Positions 13,463-27,900 are shown, counted from the first letter of the stretch. The stretch is DNA of 64,000 nucleotides from Marisa cornuarietis (GCA_004794655.1 SMMW01000619.1:3837001-3901000); one strand, 5' to 3'. Notes: generated by a model not told the origin, from the sequence alone. Translations and numbers: made by a program.

Positions 13463-16400
13463 TTACAACGATCCGAGCAAAAGAACAATGATCAATGTTA
13501 CTGTTGTCACAGCAACAATGCTAAAAGATATACGGAAACAGACTACGTTCAACGATTCCGCCATATTCATCCAAGTGATTCTTTCGTTTGATATCTCCCC
13601 TGAGACACATTTGTCTTCCTTTGTATCGCAAACCAGGTTAAAGTAGGTTTCATATCCCTGAAGAGTTTTGCAGTCGTTGACTTCGTACTGCTGGATGTTT
13701 TGTGTTCTCTTCTTGTAAATTTGCAAGTCTGTTCGGGTCATCTTGCATAGAAACCTCACAAGCATTATTGTCTTCGCATCAGTCGGTCCATCAGAAGAGT
13801 TGCAGGAGGTAATATACGCAGAAGCGACTACACCTAGTGTTGTTGTCATGCTGAAGGAAGAAAAATTTGTTATTCAAAACACACGTCCCTTAATTTTTAT
13901 ATAAACATGACATAATCTTGCGACTGATAATGTTCTAATAAGTTTGAAACTATTGCATTACTATTTTTAATAAAAATATAATTGAAAAGCATAATATCTT
14001 TATCTTTCTATAGGTTTAATTATTTTTCATAAAATTATTATGAATTTAAGCAATTTAGCCTGTGTATACCACAAAATCTTTTTTTCCTTTCTTGACAGAC
14101 TAAGCCAATGCGCCTTCACTCAGTTAATACTCTCTAGGTAGTGTCCAGGGGTGGTGAATGTCCAGCCCCCTAAATAATTTGATCAGGACCGCCAAGACAA
14201 TCACAAATTTCAGTAAATCTATACTTTTTCAAGTATTATAAATGTATATTAATTGAACAAAAATAACGCCGTAAATTTTGGGGAATAATCAAAGAACATC
14301 CATTAGGGAATAGACAGGACATATACGGAAATGACAGGAAAGACGTATGATTGTCGTCGGGTGCCCATGGGTTTTGTTTTGTTTTATATATTACTTCTGC
14401 TTAGATGTCGTCTTTTAATCGCGTGCTTGGACGATGTTCGCTCATATAAATTAAATAAAAAATGACATTTTTAGGTAGTGTTGTGTACAGTTTATGCCTA
14501 CAAGTATCCAGCATAATCCTTTCATGGATTTCAAAAGGATGAACAAAGGAAGAAACTTTGGCTGGTAAAAACGTGTTTCGACTTATGAGTTTATTTGTGA
14601 ATGTGCAAGCATGTTTGTGTGCTCAGCAAGTGCGTAGACTGTAAATTCCATGACTGTATCCATCAGGACGAAGGTATGTGTGTACTCAATAGCCATGCTT
14701 ATTAGTGTTATTATAATGTAAATTTCGTGCAAAACCACAAAAACAAAAATATTTCTTAGGAAAATAAGGGTTGTTTTACTATATACTCTGTCTCCTCTAG
14801 GAACCTTTTAATTCTTAAAATATATTTTTTACAGACTCCAAACACTTGTTTTGCAATGCTTTTTCATGATCGTTTTTCGCACACCTTATTAAAAAAAGGC
14901 GGATGGTGATGACTTAGTGGACAGCATTGATGGGCAAGCTGATATTGCAAGGCTGACTAAAATAAGCAGGCTCATTTTGAAGTAGGTAATTGTGTACGGC
15001 CCGGGAATGATGTTATAAATATCAAACTGATCCCTGGAGAAAAAAAGGTCCACACCCCTGGTCTACTCAGTTAATGCCTTAGTCCTTTACATGAAATGAA
15101 AATTCTGCAGGATGTTACTCTGCCTGACCTCACTGCAGTAATGTAGATCATGAGGAAGGAGATGTCTAAAGAAGATCGCGGCATGACGTCCATCAGGACA
15201 GTGATGCTGACACCAGTAGCCAAAAGAAGTCCCATGATAAACGATATTTTCTCCCCTGAGTCCGCCGGAAGTACAAATACCAGTGACACCAGCAGCGCCA
15301 GTGTGACATTGGGAACGATAAGAGTTAACGTGTGAAACATTCTTCTTCTCTGAGAAAAGAAACAGGACAACATCTTCAATAAGTTCCTCAGATTAAAAGA
15401 GTAACCTACAAAGAAACCAGCCACTTTGTGAATAAATAAAATAAATTTTAATATTTTAATGTATTTTAACGAACAGTTAAAATAAAAAGAGTTATTTTTA
15501 AAAAATTCAAACATAGTGCAACCATATTCTTAATCCAAAAAGATGAAAAAGGGGGTTCTAAAAGCAAAGTGAAAATACAAATAAATTTTGTTGAAAAAAC
15601 TCAAATATAAATACTTTTAATTATCAAATGCTTTATTCCATAACTAGAATTTCAAGTGTCTCTTCAAAGACGCCATTATTTGAAATTAATTAGGGTTACT
15701 GTATAATATATTTTAGCATTTTGTTTGTTTCATATTATATTACAGGATAGATGCACTGCTTTTGATGGATACTGTGCATATGCAGACAGGGATAACAAAG
15801 TCTTTATAAAATGTATTTGTTGAGTGGGTGGTTTGCAGAAACGCTGTTTAGAGGGCTTAAATGCAAGTGACTTATATAAGCTCTTCCTCAAGTAGCAGTT
15901 CTAACCAACCATTTAAACTCAGGAGCACAGAGTCGGCATTATCGACCTCATAGTCATATCTCGGAAATATATTAGAATATAATATAATGACTCTGTACAT
16001 TGTTTAGTTATCTTGATACACTACTTTAAGCAGAGACATGGGTTTGGTAAGCAGAGGAAAAAAAGATAAAATCTGAAAACTCACTTTTAAGTAAAAGTTA
16101 ATTGTGAGGCTCGAGTAACTTTCATTGTAATAGTCAGCTTCTCCAGTTGTTGCTTCAAATGACAGAAGCTCCCATTCAGAGTTTTCAGTGAAGGACAACT
16201 CGTCTTTTCTAACAAAGACATCAGCGAACTGAACCTGTTTCGAGAAATAAATCCCTTGTGCTTACTCAACATATCAGCTTTAACGATTAATGATTAACTG
16301 CTCGTGTCATTACCAGGTAGAGCTTTATTTCTTTATCATTTATGTGAAAAATAATAAGCTGTTCCAGTATTGAATTTTCGTAATTTTCGTCATGACTACA

Positions 16401-19400
16401 AGAATATCAATAAGTTTAAAACGTCTTAAAAACCATTTTATTAAAATTAAAATTATTTAATTAATAAATCAAAATATTGCACTGTTAAAGAGATTTTTTA
16501 ATTAAGGGTAAAAGATTACAAGAAGTCGAAAATACCAACCTGTGATTTTAAAGATGTCCACATGCTGATACTAAAGCTACACTGCTGGGTGTCAAACGGA
16601 AAGTAGGTGATATCAATACGGCATATCGTTTTCCACACATCTTGATGAAACCAGGTCACGTGGCCGTTGGACTTAAGGATTACTTTTGACATGTCATCAA
16701 ATGAGACCACAAAGGAGTCGGACACTGTATTTAGAACGTGGATATACTTTGGACAGAAAGTTCGGTCAAAATAGTTTGTTAAAAGAAATGTCTATTCCAA
16801 AACAAACAGTTGAAGATCATGGACGTGTAACGTGTTCGTGAAGTGTTTGCTTTGTAGATGTAGGATTTCTTCCAATTCTTTCTTTATTTGTTTTTAGCAC
16901 GGAAGTTATTATCCATATATGCATCAAAATATGTTTTACTATTAACATCTATTATACTCATCTCAAGCAGGAATTTTCTTTACTTGTTAGTTTAAAAGTA
17001 ACTAAATAAAAGAGATTTGTTCCTGACCTAACATGTTTACGATACTGAAAATAATTTGACGACAAAAAAAAAATAAAGTTCTCTGTGATACGATGTTGTT
17101 GTGTCTAATAACCAACGAGTATGCCATATATGGACAGTCTTAATCCATATGTATGTAACATACAGGGGTGGTATAGTATGGAGGAGGTCTACTGCGTCTT
17201 TATTGCTACACATTGTGTTTGTGGTTTTGGCAAGAATGCGCATGTCCGCGGGGGGGGGGGGTCCGTGACATTTTGTGACCCCGACGTGATCACATTGGTG
17301 TGGGTTGTCTCGTGGTTAGGCAGTTATACAGTTAACAAGCTTTGTGAGGATTTTTCGTGTTTACTGCTTTGTGTACCCGTCTCCAATTACACGGGTATGT
17401 CGGTCTGTACAGTTCCACCAACAGAGAGGGCTTTAGGACTTGTCTTGCTTGTCTGTGTTTCTATTCTTCCCTGCTCCAGTTCTTATCTTTAGAAACTGTG
17501 TTATTAGAATTTTATGATGAATTTTTAGACGTCTACTTCCACGTCAAAGTTTGCTTAGGTTTTTGTGTTTTTGCTTAATTGCTTTGACAATTGTCCATGT
17601 ATGGGCTTGGCATTTTAGTTAAGTTCCTTTTACTTAGTGTATAAGTTTTTAGTTTCATTTGTGTTTATTGTGGAGCGTTCCTTTACTGTTTTATGCTGTG
17701 TGCATAAGAATTTGTTATTAAAAGTGTAAAGTTTACACTAGTTAATTTTGTGATTATTCTGACTGTTTATTCTCTTTATTCTTTGTCACTTGTTTTTTAA
17801 ACTAATTTTTGGTATAAGTCTCTATCTCTTAATAAGTTTGATTTGTAAAACTGAGTCTCCAGACATAGATGTGTTTGTTGCACAGGGTCAGAAGTTAGGG
17901 CACACAGGTAGCGCCCTGGCAGGTTATGTGCAGCAATGTATAGCGAGGTTCGAGTGACAAAGGAGAGAGAGAGAGGCAAGAGGAGAGAAAGAGACTAAAA
18001 CAGATGTCAAGGAGAAGATGAAAAAAGACGAGGGCCGTGTGCTGCAGACTGAGCAGATTTTCCTTGGCATCATTATCTGTACAAGTGTGATGCCAGCAAA
18101 GGCCGGGTACTTCTTATGAGGATGGATATTCATGCATATTATGAAGAACATACCTACGCCATGCAGGTTCCTCCCGTGAAATGCATGAGTATGCAAATGA
18201 AATCAAGTAACCGTGTACAGTATGAGAGAGCTTTAGGATGCTTGTGGTGTAAGTACAGTGCAAAGTGTTAATGTATTTCCCCTAAATACACCGAACTTAA
18301 GCCCACATAGTGTGATTCATGGTATGAACTTGCATATGGCAAGTACAGACCAGTACCCGCATCAAACTCTAAGTTCTGGATATCCTGTTCAAGGGTGCAA
18401 CAACATAAACCTGCCTTTTTTCAGGCATGTAGTTAACGATCAGAATTTATTTGTGACTGCCAGTGATACCTCTTGCCAATCTGACAGTGTTGGTATCCTA
18501 AATAATAAAGATCTAGTGACAGTGTATCAGGAAAATAGTGTAAATGACTACAGTACTATAGCCCATGAATAAGTCCTGTGAAGGTCTGCCATTGCAGCAG
18601 TTGTGCTTTGTCCCAAGTACTAACTTTCAGACTATTGTCATGAAAGACAGAGAAGGTGCCACGAAAAGTTTTTGGTGAACATTTCATGAACATAACAAGA
18701 CTAACAACCATTCATGGTGTTTAAGGGCCAAAAAAAACGAAGAAGCAAAAAGCACGGTCCAAAGTCACTGGACCTAAATTGGTTTCACGGCAAAGCCAGG
18801 TCAGTCAGTGGATGTAAATAGATAAGCCCATGAAGAAACTCAACCTGTTACACAAAGCTCAGACATATCACAGCCTGACTGTACCCTTGAAACCGAAAAC
18901 TCACGACTTCTCTCTTCTTCCCGTGTGGCAGCAACTAAACCACAAACGCAATTTCTAAAATAAAGACACAGTAAACCTCCTCCATACTATACCACCCCTG
19001 TACATTACAAGGTAATTGTTTAGGTATTTTGTACGAAAAAAACTGCATGACTGTGTTCATGACACTCGGTTATTCAAACATTTCTACAGAAACATTTCTC
19101 ATTCGTAAACATTTGTGTTGAAAAATACTTCAGTCTATAAAATAATGTCTCTCTCGTCTTTCTTTATGTCGTCCTGTCGTTTCGTTTTCTTATTTATCAC
19201 ACTGTCTGTAATATAATTACCTACTTAGCTATATTTTTTATATTTTAGTGCTTCTTGATAGTACAAGTATTTAGTCTTACCGGCAGCCAAACCTGGCGAT
19301 TGGATAGTTCTGTAGTTTTTATGCCTCCATACTCCTGCGGATCCCACTGCAGATACTCGTCGAACCATGTCAAAGTCATGAAGGAGTTCTGAGTCATGGC

Positions 19401-19976
19401 TTGGGCTATTTCGTCAATCTTTACATTAGGATATAAATACAATCATGCCACTTTTAACATACATATATTTCTTAGCATATATATATATAGCATTTCTTAG
19501 CATTTTAGCATATATAGCATAGTTGCTGACTTGGCATAAAACAACAACTAACTAACTAACTTAGCATATATGTTTTCATAATCAGTTATGATATTTATAT
19601 AATGGTTGCAAATTTGACTTCCATCATTCTCGTTTTTACAGAGTAGAATATCATAGATACGCCATTTTGTATACAGACAAGCATAGAGTATACATTTTGT
19701 TACAGGGTAAACATTAGGATGTTTTCCTCTTACCTCGTAGATGCACATTATTGTGAAGGTAACTGAGATGTTAGTTGGTGAGTTGACATCCATTACTGGC
19801 CTGACACTGGAGCTGTAGTTAGTCAGTAAATCTCTTTCTAGACGATGATAGTGACTTTCCTGCCATGGCCGGGCAGAATACACAGGACTTATGGAAACGA
19901 CTAGACATGCTAACCTCGCCAGACACATTCCTGTTAACCTCTGGTTACATTGGCTTCCACGGTAATATTCCCACAT
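13463..19976 (-). CDS. divergent nicotinic-receptor-like Cys-loop channel subunit, copy C
   Basis: Six exons: 19734-19976 (start Met, signal peptide, 81 aa), 19281-19418, 16540-16746, 16085-16234, 15129-15349 and 13463-13850, giving 448 aa. Exon lengths 2-5 match copies A and B exactly, and the exon 5/6 junction is again phase 2. It has the Cys-loop (CRIDITYFPFDTQQC), the GEK motif before TM2, SFDDMSKVILKSNGHVTW, a short loop of about 80 aa and a TM4 ending LLLGSL. The donors of exon 3 (GTTGGT) and exon 5 (GTCAGG) depart from consensus. Intron 2 is expanded to about 2.5 kb by an LTR-element remnant (17154-19009). Loop C (DYYNESY) lacks vicinal Cys. No premature stop was seen. The ligand is unknown; the family call is firm. 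Confidence 0.9.
17154..19009. mobile_element. LTR-retrotransposon remnant with inverted LTR ends, intron 2 of receptor copy C
   Basis: The left end, 17154-17270, reads like a short complete LTR: it begins TGTAACATACAGGGG and ends GTCCGTGACA, with a G-run before the end. A primer-binding-site-like sequence follows. The right end (about 18880-19009) is an inverted LTR start that matches the right end of the solo LTR at 38230-39473 over roughly 130 bp. The interior has one open frame (18258-18572, plus) with no motif I recognise, and no reverse transcriptase is visible. Flanking 5-mers (ATGTA/AGGTA) agree only partly, so insertion as a single unit is not proven. Confidence 0.65.
17273..17290 (+). 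other. primer-binding site matching tRNA-Trp
   Basis: TTGTGACCCCGACGTGAT lies 2 bases after the LTR-like end. It matches at 17 of 18 positions the tRNA-Trp primer-binding site known from avian retroviruses. This supports an LTR element primed by tRNA-Trp. Confidence 0.7.
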
Positions 19977-22900
19977 GATCGTCGAAGCTATAAGCTATGG
20001 CACTCTTGTGATAAACGAGTAGTTGCCACTGGGTCCTCTCCCAAGCCGTTTAGACTTTTATATCCAAGGGTGATACATGACTGGTTTGCTCGGGTCATCA
20101 TGCAAATGTGGCTAACCTTTCTAAAAGCTTTCCATTTGTTGATTGCTCTACAATATTTATGCAGCCTTCAAAATCATAAACTTGAGGGTTGTCGTAACGA
20201 GTTACTAGAATGAGGTTCTAACTCTTTTCTAAGAGTATCTCTTGCTTAAATACTATTTACCTGTTTAGTCTAAAGGTAAAATGTCTTTAGCTAAAAATAC
20301 AGCTGTTCGACAACTCATTAAATACAACTGGTTAGCCTGATCAGCACTATAACTAATATCTTCGTCTCATCCAAATACAGTGCACATCGAGAAGCCTCCG
20401 GCCCACAACAGGTTGTAGTATATCAAAAAGTAAAAAAGAAATCAAGAAAATGCTTACTGTCATTTGTGTGTACGGATTTAAAAAGCTACCCACCCTCCAG
20501 GAGATCTTAGGTCCCTTAAGGGTCCCTTACGGGATGAGAAATGGACACATTAACCTTCACCCTACTTTCTTTCACACTAATAAAATAAATACATAAACAC
20601 ACATGTAATGGGGCTCCAACACGGGAGCTCATGTAAAACAGCATAAATTTCAAAAGAACCATTCGAGTGCAACAAACTGTAAATGACGAATAAAAAGTAT
20701 GCAGACAAAACTAAATAAAAAAACTGAGAAAAGAGATAGAATAGAATAAGTTTTCTTTGTAAAGAAGTAAAAACAAAACCAGAAGTTTTAATCTACTTCA
20801 TCCATAATGAGTTCATTTTAATACAACCATTCATTAATAATCTCGACTGATCAAAAGTTGTCCGAACCGGTAAGGGATGAATCGATTGCCTCACATCATC
20901 GTGGGTTGCTGTGTTTTCAACTTGGTTGTAATAATAGTAATTATAATAATAGTGAGGATTTATATAGTGCTTTTCCAAAGACTTGCTCAGAGTGCTTTAC
21001 ATTAAAAAGATCGAGACTAAATCGTCCACAATCATGCACCTATATTTACATAAAGCAGACAAAGTCACTTCTACAACATACACTTACTCATACACAAAGT
21101 AAATTACAGACATGGGTTATGCACACTCATGTCAGGACACGGTCACAGTGAAGTTTTTATTCTAAAAAGTTGTCTTAAGTTCAGACAAAGATGATAAGAG
21201 AATCAGACTAATGAGTAAGTTGATGGAGCTTGGTATGAGAAAGACCTCTGTCCATATGTCGTGGTCTTAATGAGTGGGACTCGCAGAAACTTGGTATTAG
21301 AAGTTGAATAAAGAAGTCGAGTGGGCGCATAGATGCTTTTATATAAAGGTAGTATGATAACACTCAGGTCAAAAGCTTTAGTACAAAGATAATTGAGGTA
21401 GTCTAGTCAGACTCGCCCATTACAAGTCCCGCTGCATTTTTGTTCACGGTTATTAAGTCCCTACTTCAGCAACCTCGCACATCACACATCTTAATATGCT
21501 TTGCCAACTAGGACTAATTATAACCCGGCCCCACCTGAATCGGCGATGAATTATCGATAGTGAGACAGCTGTCTATGATAATGTGGTCGAGCACGGGTCT
21601 ATCCAGCACAGGACGATAGTTTTGTGGAAATCAAGCAGAAAGTTTGCGCCGCCATTAGTTTGTCACATTTTTTACAGAGCGAAACATCTGAAAATTCGCA
21701 GTCATTCTAATTGAATGCAGCGACTGTGAAAACGTGGACTAGAATATGAACCAGCCACAGAGTTCTTGAAATATTGATGTGCAATAACAGCCTTATCCCA
21801 TTAACTGAACATCAAACCAAATACTTTCCTCGTGTTAAGACACATGGGATATAATCTAAATTGAATGTAAAAAAGGTATTGTAAAAAAAAAACCGGATGC
21901 ATCCCTTGACACATTGAAACATATCTATTGCAAGGCACAACTTTTTTTAAAGAGTAATGGATGTAGGTCATAGGTCAGTGCTATTGAACAAGGGGCAACA
22001 AGGGTCGGCTAAATACCGCTCCATGATGTATTATTGGCAGACCAGCACAATGTCCCGAATACGGGTATACACACATCTAAAAATCACAAGACCTCCAACT
22101 TTAGGGAAACTTTGTTAAGCTACATAACACGTCATCACAGGGGTATAATCCACAGGGGAGTAAAGACTTACGTGGAGTAAACACTCGATTAAGCCTCAAA
22201 GGTCGTCAGAATATCAAGGGACCCACTGGAGGACCAACAAGTGTTGCTAAGGTGATGAATAACTAATTCGTGCGTCGCTGGAAAACTGTCTAGCGCCACT
22301 CACACCACACACATCGTGTCGAGTAAAACACGTGCTCGCCAGACTAAACCTGTAACTAGAATGATTCATAAAACATTGGCGTACTTCTTCCTTTTACTCA
22401 TTTATTCATCCATCTTTCGTTTCATGATCGAAATTAAAGTATATTAGTGTGTTCTTCTTCATATTCCCAGTGGGGAAGAATTAAAATACTTCTCCACAAA
22501 ACTGTTTCAAATCTTTAAAAAATTTATAAACAATTTGATTTGCAAAAGTTCTATTAAAAATTAACATCAACATTGCATTTCAAAATATAAAAACCAATAG
22601 TTTTACCTTGTCTGGGCGAGGAATATGGACTGGTCTGTGACAGTATCTTGGTCGAGCAAAATCCTCCTCCATTAAAGTCCTAATCATACATTTTGCCAAC
22701 ATTTAGATTCTTAGCGTGAATCATTTCATAATGTCTTGCGTTCATTGACTTTTCCTTGCACTTCCTTTCCCACCACATCACCATACGACTGCCGTGTAAA
22801 GCGACATTTTCGAGAAACAGTGACATATTAGCACATAATACTACACGTTGCTACTAAGACTTACTTCACTTTTACTAAAAAAAAGAGCTCCAACATCATC

Positions 22901-23214
22901 TCACAACCAGATTTGACCACACATAAAACCAGAGCATCCCTTGGTGGTACTGAGCTTTTTCATAGGCTAGGAGAGTCAACTGAGAAACCACTCTGTCTTG
23001 CAAAAAAAAAAAGTAATAATAATTTTTCAATGCTGACAATTTCAAACTTTCAATGTTTACAGTTTATTTTTCCGATCGTGAATTTAGACTATAAATAAAG
23101 CTTGTAACTTTTCGAGAGTAGATACATCTCAAGTCAGCATCCATTAAAAATGCGCTGCAATTCTATTTTATTGTTATTGTTACTTAACTCATTACTGAAC
23201 AATATCTCTATTTT
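19977..23214. other. gene-poor region upstream of receptor copy C
   Basis: I recognise no coding exon. The copy C promoter should lie just right of 19976. At about 20930-21010 there is a dispersed-repeat-like sequence (GGATTTATATAGTGCTTTTC ... GAGTGCTTTACA) of a type common in marine invertebrate genomes. The rest appears unique and AT-rich. Confidence 0.6.
20950..21005. repeat. dispersed repeat core (ATTTATATAGTGCTTTTC type)
   Basis: The sequence carries ATTTATATAGTGCTTTTCC followed by GAGTGCTTTACATTAAA, a pairing I associate with interspersed repeats in invertebrates. No second copy was seen in this window, so this rests on recall of the motif. Confidence 0.35.
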
Positions 23215-24571
23215 TGTTGTCCTTTTACAAAAACTCCGCATAAAGCCAACCTTTTTTTACTCAACGTTATCTGTTGACATTACAGAGTGATAAACAGGTT
23301 ACAATTCCATTCTGATAAATCTCATCAGACAAAATTTATGATTTCGGCACACGAACGCGGGTAACTTTTCTTCTGATTAACTTTTAAACTCAACTGCTAC
23401 ATCAGTTTTCGCTTGATTTGATGGAAATGTCTTCTGTCTAGGCTGACCAAGAACATTTGATCAAGGGAGGCCAATGCGAATGTCCTACATTGATAACCAG
23501 AACGAGTTTCCTCTCTTGTCTCGATAGCGAGGGAATTTGTCGGAATTGTTCTATGTACTTGTAAAGGTACAGCCTTCTCCGTGGTTTATGACCTAATTTA
23601 ATGTTTAATTCTTATAAACTGGCAAAAACCGAAAGATCAAGAATTTTTGCCAACTTCATCAGGATATTCTATTGCTTGCTTTGTATGCATTGCACACATG
23701 CACGTACGCACCTATGATTGACTAAACGAGTCAGTCAGTCAGTCAGTCAGTCAGTCAGTCAGTCAGTCAGTCAACAACGGGATTGACCTGTTTTGATTGC
23801 TCGCCTGCTTGTGCCATATCTTTCTAATGTTAGAAAAAAGAACAATTTAAAGCTAGAATTTTTACATCGTATCAGGCTTGCTACTGAATATAACCAATAT
23901 TTTAAACTCCTTTATTAAGACGCAGTGTGTTCTTAGCAGGTTCGGGGGTCTCCTGTACTAATCCATAGACTGTAACTAAGGGATACAAATCTAATTGTTG
24001 TTGTTGTCCTTATTGTTGACGTGTGATCGCTCCTCCTGAATCCACAAAACTAAATGCTAATAAAATAATATTGTATTATGAAATACAACAAAACAACTTG
24101 TGACATACACTAGTTAATTTTTACAGGAAAAAAACTGTGGAGGTTAATTAAACACTTTCAAAATGTTCTTAACGTCCGATACGCTTTAAATTCAAATTTC
24201 TTGTTTTGTTTGGTTAGGTTTTAATTATAAATTCGGCTATCTTTATCTGTGTAGCTGACACTTTTTTAAATGTACCTTCGTCAATCTCTTGAGGTTTGTA
24301 TAATGGGGTCTACGTCACTAAAACTGTTTGCCATCATGGACCTTATTGTCTGGTGCAGCTGGCAACCATCGAAATTAAGACAATGGAGCTGGAATTATCT
24401 TCTTCTCTCCTTCCTCCGTGTTCTCTTTAAGGAGTGGTGTGGTTGTACAGTCTGCCACTGGAAAGATTTACAGGGCATCCTTCTTCCTTTTTTTAAAAAA
24501 GTTTGCTTGAAAACACACACACACACACGCACTCACGCACGCACGCACAAACACGAACACACATACACGCA

Positions 24572-24612
<41 letters not shown>

Positions 24613-24960
24613 TTTTCACTCCCGTGGACAGAGATCTGACCAAAACAATCAACGTGAACAATCTCTAAGCAGATCAACGGCTACATGATATTCACGTTCC
24701 ATAAAAGCCGTAAAGTTTCCCGGTATATAAGATTGTTTAAGAAGCCACCAACGTTTTTTTTTAGCGATTTCCCATACCCTTCTGCGACATTGCTAAAACC
24801 TCATAGGTAAATTAGGTAACAGGCTGGAGAACTCTGTATAAGTAACTCCGGGTTAGATTTTTCTTAAGCACAAAATACAGACTAAAATAAACTGCCTAAT
24901 TGAAACACAGCATGCGTGCACGTATCTGTATTCACTGCACAGTAACACACACGGGTCCGT
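23215..24960. repeat. segmental duplication, copy 1 (pairs with 45185-46170)
   Basis: Several collinear blocks match the segment at 45.2-46.2 kb in the same orientation. They include CCGCATAAAGCCAACCT, TAGCTGACACTTTTTTAAA and CTAAAACTGTTTGCCA. This copy has an extra stretch of about 0.5 kb at roughly 23.58-24.1 kb and a CA-rich array at 24512-24610. No exon was recognised in either copy. Confidence 0.75.
24512..24610. repeat. CA-rich microsatellite
   Basis: Interrupted (AC)n array with GC steps. It generates spurious His/Thr-rich and Cys/Val-rich open frames. Confidence 0.95.
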
Positions 24961-27900
24961 ATTTTACAGGAAATATTAAGCAAACTAGACTGTAAAATAT
25001 CAAACTTTCTTCCAATTCTAATTCAACGTATGTCTATAGTCCAAATATTAAGTAATACACACTTGGTAGCCCATCTCCTCTCCAAGTGAATCCAGCCGTT
25101 AGTCGGTCTGGTCACGAACATGTAGAGGCTGTGCCCTGGCCCCTACTTTCAACTTGCCACCTGATACCATGTTAGGATGAAGCTTGTCTGTAGCTGTTTA
25201 CTCCCTTAGCCTTTATCTTTCATGTGCTGCCTCCAATGACAAGTTCCGGTCAAGGGACGACCGACTTATTGACTTCCAATTGCTTGGTTCTATGTCACAA
25301 CATCTACTTTTAAACTTTTTCTTTTCTTTGCCAATTTGTGGCTGCAGTTTAAAATACCTTTTTAAAAGTTTTTCATTCTTAGCTTGTAGTTTTCGATTTG
25401 TTCTGCTAACTGCTGTTTGTTTTCTCTCTCCCTCTCTTTCTCAGTCGCTGTTAAAATCTTCTACCCTCACCTTCCCTCCCCACCCTGCAAAGAAAACACT
25501 TACGTATCCAGTTAACGAAGTCGTATGTTTCCGCCTGAAGCTCGGTGGGAGGCTTTTTTGTCGTTCTCCTTATTTATGAGTCATACACTTACACCTGCCT
25601 TGCTAATGGCTGTCCTAGTTGTTATCACCGGGAAATGTTGCTGAATATCACCGCGTTGCTCCTGCGAGACCAGTAGAACTGCCACAGCTACCTTCGAGAT
25701 AGAGATAAGACTTAGTTACCTCCAGGAGTGTGGATAATGTGTAAAACTTCAAATCATTCCGAGAACGATGACCAGTAGTTCTTAATGCATTTACAGCGAT
25801 TTTGACGAAATACCCTTAGCTTCCCGACAGATTCATTATCTTGACAGAACGAGTTCGACCACAGTTCGCTTGTTCTAAGCTGCATTTAGAAGAGCAGTTC
25901 GAGAAAATCGATGATTTGACTTAGGCGTCAGTATAATAGACAAATTTCTGGAATTTCCTATTTCTGTCATAAGACTTTTTCAACTGTCAACTAAGCCATT
26001 TATGACGATAAACTCTATTGGTCGTTATCAGAAACTTCTAATTTACAAATTCTAAGCGGCCCTATCACAATAGCTCACATTTTAGGAATTAGTACATTTC
26101 ACGTGTAGATGGAATTTTTGTTTATTTCAGCCTAGGAATACAACCATATATTGTTGGGCTGGTGCCCAATAGACACTAGTTTAGATGTGGGCTGGTGCCC
26201 AATAGACACTAGTTTAGATGTTATTAAATGTAAATACAGAGGCTCACTTACATAAAACAGGTACCACTGTTAGGTGCTCATTTAGTCTCTGCCTGTGTCT
26301 ATCTGACTATTGGTGTTGTACTATGGGACTTTATGTGGGGCATTATGGTCATGGCAGGGACGATTCGACTTAGAAGGGAGGTTGTTATAGCTGAAGTGAT
26401 ATTATTTCTTGGTCGAATAGACCAGTCCCGTTCATTGTTGTCTCTTTACTTGTGCATATCAATTGATCGTGTTTAAGCGACACTATCAATATAAAATTTA
26501 TGTGAACGATTGTTTGTGGTTTGGGGGACATTTAAAAAAAATGGGCTCACCTGAAGAGTTAGTTTCTCTACAAATATTCAGTCAAGCGCAACAATAGAGA
26601 AATAAGATGATCAAACGAACGCCACAAAAAGAAAAACAGTGACATTGTTTTAAGAAACTAATTTTAACATTGAAATAAATGAGCTCGAATTTATAAGTCC
26701 TTTAAATTATGGTTGTTGGAATAAAAACAGACTGGTTGATCACTTTATTACTACCCATCTCACTTACGACCTGGTTTTGGTGGATTTTAGTCTTAATGGC
26801 GAGGTTTTACTATAACGATTTTTGTGATGTTGTAGCATAAATCAAGCCAACCATTTGCAGATTTTGTAAATCACACATTTGAATAAGCGAAGAACATGGA
26901 CTACGTCCTTGGGTACTAAAATATGTATCAAACTAAAACACGTTACAAAAATAATAAAATAAATGTAATTCTTACATAGATATAAACTGGCAAAACTATA
27001 AATATTGTCATTTTGACATGCGACCTCACTCGTCATTCTTTTTCTAACTTTATTTTGTTACTGGCAGTTTATTTTTAATGTCTGCTTGATGTTTTGAACT
27101 AAGTATAATAGATTATATTGACCGTTTAGTACATCATATAGTAGCTGCATTGACAATCTGGTGCATAGAACAGAGCAAATAGTATAATTATGTACCGACA
27201 CAAATAAATAAACATTTTATCGATCTGATAAAACGAAGTACATTTCTACGGTTCATCGTCAATTTTGAAACTGAGTAAAAGAAAAAGAAAAAGAAAAATT
27301 CCTTTTTCATTTTAGAACGAGTAATTTACCAGTTTATCAGTAAAACGATATATCTTAAACATTTCTAATCAAATTATTTTATGAGAAAAAAATTTAAAGT
27401 AGAAATGGTCCGTTTAACTTATTTTGGAACTGTTGCTTTTGCAATGCAGTTTTTATAAACCTTTCATACTTAAGCATCAGTCCTCAGTCGACGATATATG
27501 ACAATACCGAGGTAAAAAACAATCCAATAGTTATTTATTTTCGCGCCTCTGTGACTTTCCAAATAAGATTCATGATAAGCATACCTTGATGACTAAAATG
27601 GACATAGACTGGTTACTTTTGTGTTTGATGTACCTATGAATTGCATCGCAAATATTTCACCGTAGATATCGCACCCCTTTTCTTTAAAATGACAACACAA
27701 AAAGCTAACTGAAAAAAAATCAGTTTTGCTATTTTTAGTTTTTTTCTTCTTGGATAATCTCTGATTTTTTTCTTTTTCAGTACCATTTGATTCATTTATT
27801 TTTTTTAAATATTTTTTACCACAGATTGTCTGTATTTGTTTTGATATTTGTACAAACGAGTTAACTTTAAAACTATTAGATTTGATATTAATACGTCAAA

